DNA of 34,200 nucleotides, from NCBI GenBank assembly GCA_024681295.1, contig JAILBC010000070.1, positions 1-34,200 of the forward strand. Reading direction: 5' to 3'. Source of the DNA: Bacteroidales bacterium (GTDB lineage: Bacteria > Bacteroidota > Bacteroidia > Bacteroidales > F082). The notes below the pieces were generated by a model, which was not told the DNA's origin, made no database searches, and saw nothing but the letters and a program-made list of their open reading frames with translations. A program made the position numbers and the translations under genes. How positions within the stretch are numbered: the first letter of the stretch is position 1; each line of letters opens with the position of its first letter. Positions 32,834 to 34,200 of this stretch are shown one piece after another.

Positions 32834-32919
32834 GGAGAGATGCCGGAGTGGTCGATCGGGGCGGTCTCGAAAACCGTTGAGCGCTATGCGCTCCAAGGGT
32901 TCGAATCCCTTTCTCTCCG
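32834..32919 (+). tRNA. tRNA-Ser (CGA)
   Basis: The acceptor arm GGAGAGA (32834-32840) pairs with TCTCTCC (32912-32918), and the discriminator is G32919. The anticodon loop CTCGAAA carries CGA. The long variable arm (GAGCGCTATGCGCTC) and the T arm GGTTCGAATCC confirm a class II serine tRNA. No CCA is encoded. A foldback repeat begins directly at its 3' end. Confidence 0.96.
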
Positions 32920-33053
32920 CGTTGGTGGGAAGCCGGGCCGCGACAGCGGGCCTGGCTTTACTTTTATAGGGGAGACGGAAAGCTTGCTTTCCAGGCGACT
33001 CTATAAAAGTAAAGCCAAAGGTCAGGCTCTGCCTGACCGGCTTCCCACCAACG
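32920..33053. repeat. Large foldback element at the 3' end of tRNA-Ser(CGA)
   Basis: The outer arms CGTTGGTGGGAAGCCGG (32920-32936) and its exact complement (33037-33053) are a 17-bp inverted repeat. Inside are GGCTTTACTTTTATAG (32954-32969) and its complement (33001-33016), and at the centre the hairpin GGAAAGC-TT-GCTTTCC (32977-32992). The side sequences also fold: GGTCAGGC-TCT-GCCTGACC (33020-33038) is a perfect 8-bp stem. The whole can form a branched, cruciform-like structure. There is no plausible protein-coding frame. Confidence 0.85.
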
Positions 33054-33057
33054 CAAG

Positions 33058-33165
33058 GGCCCCCGCGGCGAGCGGAAAGGGATGACCGAGCGAAGTGAGG
33101 TAATCCCGGCCCCCGCGGCGAGCGGAAAAGGGATGACCCGTGGCCGCAGGCCACGTGGTAATCCC
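33058..33165. repeat. Tandem REP-like repeat, two units
   Basis: Unit 1 (33058-33107) and unit 2 (33108-33165) share GGCCCCCGCGGCGAGCGG at the left, then GGGATGACC, and end GGTAATCCC or the close variant. GGGAT and ATCCC are inverted, so each unit is a hairpin. The tips differ: GAGCGAAGTGA in unit 1, and a GTGGCC-GCA-GGCCAC hairpin in unit 2. The region 32920-33170 otherwise holds no gene. Confidence 0.75.
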
Positions 33166-33170
33166 GAAAC

Positions 33171-33665
33171 CTACAATAAGACTCTTGCAATCCAAGCACA
33201 CGCCTCCGCATCGGCCAAAGCGTGGTGATGATTGACCAGATGATAGCCACAAGCCTCCGCTACCGTGTGAAGCTGGTGGTTCGGAAGTTGACGACCAAAG
33301 TGACGTCGCGAAGCCCGACAGGTGCAGTAAAACTGATAATCCGGATAATCCATCTGATAGCAGCGCATCACCGCTTTCAGGCAACCCTCATCGAAGGGGC
33401 TGTTGTGCGCCACCAACGGCAAGCCTTCAATCAAAGGCTCAATCTGCTTCCAAACGTATGGGAAAACAGGCGCATCATCGGTGTCGGCTTGGGTAAGGCC
33501 ATGAACCATAGTATTCCAATAAAGATAGTAGTTGGGTTCCGGCTGGATGAGCGAGTAGAACGAATCCACAAACTCCCCTTCCCTCACGATGACCACACCC
33601 ACGCTACAGACGCTGGTGCGCTCATTGTTGGCGGTCTCAAAATCGATGGCGGCGAAGGATTTCAT
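33171..33665 (-). CDS. DEDDh 3'-5' exonuclease (DnaQ-like)
   Basis: This 164-residue single-domain exonuclease is related to the proofreading epsilon subunit and to oligoribonuclease-type enzymes. The catalytic set is complete: AAIDFETAN (Asp8, Glu10) for ExoI, LVAHNSPFDEG with the ExoII Asp, and NHHHALADAEACAWI with the ExoIII His and Asp five residues apart. A free-standing repair or RNA-trimming role is probable; it could also act on DNA ends. It starts 22 nt after the carbonic anhydrase stop, so the two may be co-transcribed. The downstream side is the REP-like repeat, which may end the transcript. Confidence 0.92.
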   Translation of the reverse strand: MKSFAAIDFETANNERTSVCSVGVVIVREGEFVDSFYSLIQPEPNYYLYWNTMVHGLTQADTDDAPVFPYVWKQIEPLIEGLPLVAHNSPFDEGCLKAVMRCYQMDYPDYQFYCTCRASRRHFGRQLPNHQLHTVAEACGYHLVNHHHALADAEACAWIARVLL

Positions 33666-33687
33666 CTATCGGCAAGATTTTTCTGTT

Positions 33688-34200
33688 CTACATCCACTCC
33701 ACTCCTCCACTGGCAATATCGTAAAACGCCGCCACCACAGTGACCTTCAGGTGCTCGACTATCGGGTTTTCCCTGATGAGCTGCGCCATCCGTTCGGCAT
33801 GACGGCGGGCATTGTCGTTGACACAACAATCCGTGCTGAGGGAAGGCCTGATACGTTTTGCGATATCCACAAGATGTCCCGGGAGCTCCCCACCTTGACA
33901 AGTAGCTGTAACGGCACCACAACTGGAATGACCCAAGACCACCACCAACGGCGATTCCAGATGCTCCACGGCATATTCCACCGAGCCTAACACATCCTCA
34001 TCCACCACATTGCCAGCATTGCGAATCACAAACAAGTCGCCCAGTTGCTGGTCAAACAGAATCTCAGGGACCACCCGACTATCAGAGCAGCAAAGCACCA
34101 CAGCGAAGGGGTGCTGCCCTAGGCTGAGTTTCATGCGATCCTCCGCGTAATGGTCTTTGGGAACAAGATTTCCGGATATAAAGCGAGCGTTGCCTTCTTT
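33688..34200 (-). CDS. Beta-class carbonic anhydrase, 5' end outside the window
   Basis: Carbonic anhydrase interconverts CO2 and bicarbonate. The visible 170 residues run without a stop to the window edge and include GNARFISGNL, typical of the region before the active site. Zinc ligands are in LCCSDSRV (Cys with the Asp-Arg dyad) and LGHSSCGAV (His and Cys). The C-terminus VVAAFYDIASGGVEWM is the usual last strand. An internal ATG at 34134 is not the true start because conserved sequence continues upstream. The enzyme should be cytosolic unless a signal peptide lies outside the window. Confidence 0.93.
   Translation of the reverse strand, partial: KEGNARFISGNLVPKDHYAEDRMKLSLGQHPFAVVLCCSDSRVVPEILFDQQLGDLFVIRNAGNVVDEDVLGSVEYAVEHLESPLVVVLGHSSCGAVTATCQGGELPGHLVDIAKRIRPSLSTDCCVNDNARRHAERMAQLIRENPIVEHLKVTVVAAFYDIASGGVEWM

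Noticed and set aside
32825-33085. Open frame across the second tRNA-Ser and the foldback element
   Set aside because: It translates a tRNA and a palindrome; no coding character.

Overview
The window looks like a chromosomal piece of a Bacteroidota genome, most probably an uncultured Bacteroidales-type gut or anaerobe lineage. The evidence is: several proteins with type IX secretion (T9SS) C-terminal sorting domains; many Bacteroidota-type promoter boxes (TAnnTTTG, some with TTG/TTTG about 19-23 nt upstream) and few Shine-Dalgarno sites; a FeoA-FeoB fusion with a cysteine-rich partner; a BtuG-type beta-propeller lipoprotein; and a GWxTD-domain protein. No phage, integrase, insertion sequence, CRISPR or rRNA was seen. 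Gene density is high and most genes are intact.

Layout. 1-3.4 kb: a T9SS adhesin-like protein, an orphan signal-peptide remnant, rpe, and the dipeptidase pepD with an intrinsic terminator. 3.4-7.5 kb (minus): a large secreted protein of unknown function, the FeoA-FeoB fusion, and a small FeoB-associated Cys-rich membrane protein. 7.5-10.1 kb: dgt (plus) and tsaD (minus) converge on a 16-copy heptamer array. 10.1-21.8 kb: a plus-strand run of tamB-like gene, RecB/AddA-like helicase-nuclease, tricorn-like S41 protease, OsmC-family protein and a thioesterase pseudogene with an internal deletion. 21.8-23.0 kb: a small membrane-anchored protein and tatC (minus).

23.0-27.85 kb is the most interesting region. 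A cobalamin riboswitch on the minus strand, with its own promoter, heads a compact five-gene operon: a T9SS-secreted protein with a duplicated domain, a second T9SS-secreted protein, a BtuG-like surface beta-propeller lipoprotein, a tiny CWC-type cysteine-rich protein, and a periplasmic/lipoprotein ABC substrate-binding protein. Neither BtuB nor BtuCD is in the window. This reads as a B12 capture system in which two sorting-domain surface proteins of unknown function are under B12 control.

27.8-34.2 kb: a ferredoxin-containing aldo/keto reductase diverges from aroQ. A minus-strand envelope cluster follows (GWxTD protein, LpxL-type acyltransferase, glycosyltransferase 2), then two tRNA-Ser genes (UGA and CGA) separated by a terminator. 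After them come a large foldback element and tandem REP-like repeats, then a DEDDh exonuclease and a beta-carbonic anhydrase cut by the window edge.

A second theme is small repeats. Three intergenic arrays of 7-bp units share the loose consensus GTNRRRA. Palindromic repeats have entered coding sequence: one is an in-frame 72-bp segment inside dgt, and another supplies the stop codon of rpe. REP-like hairpin pairs sit in intergenic DNA.
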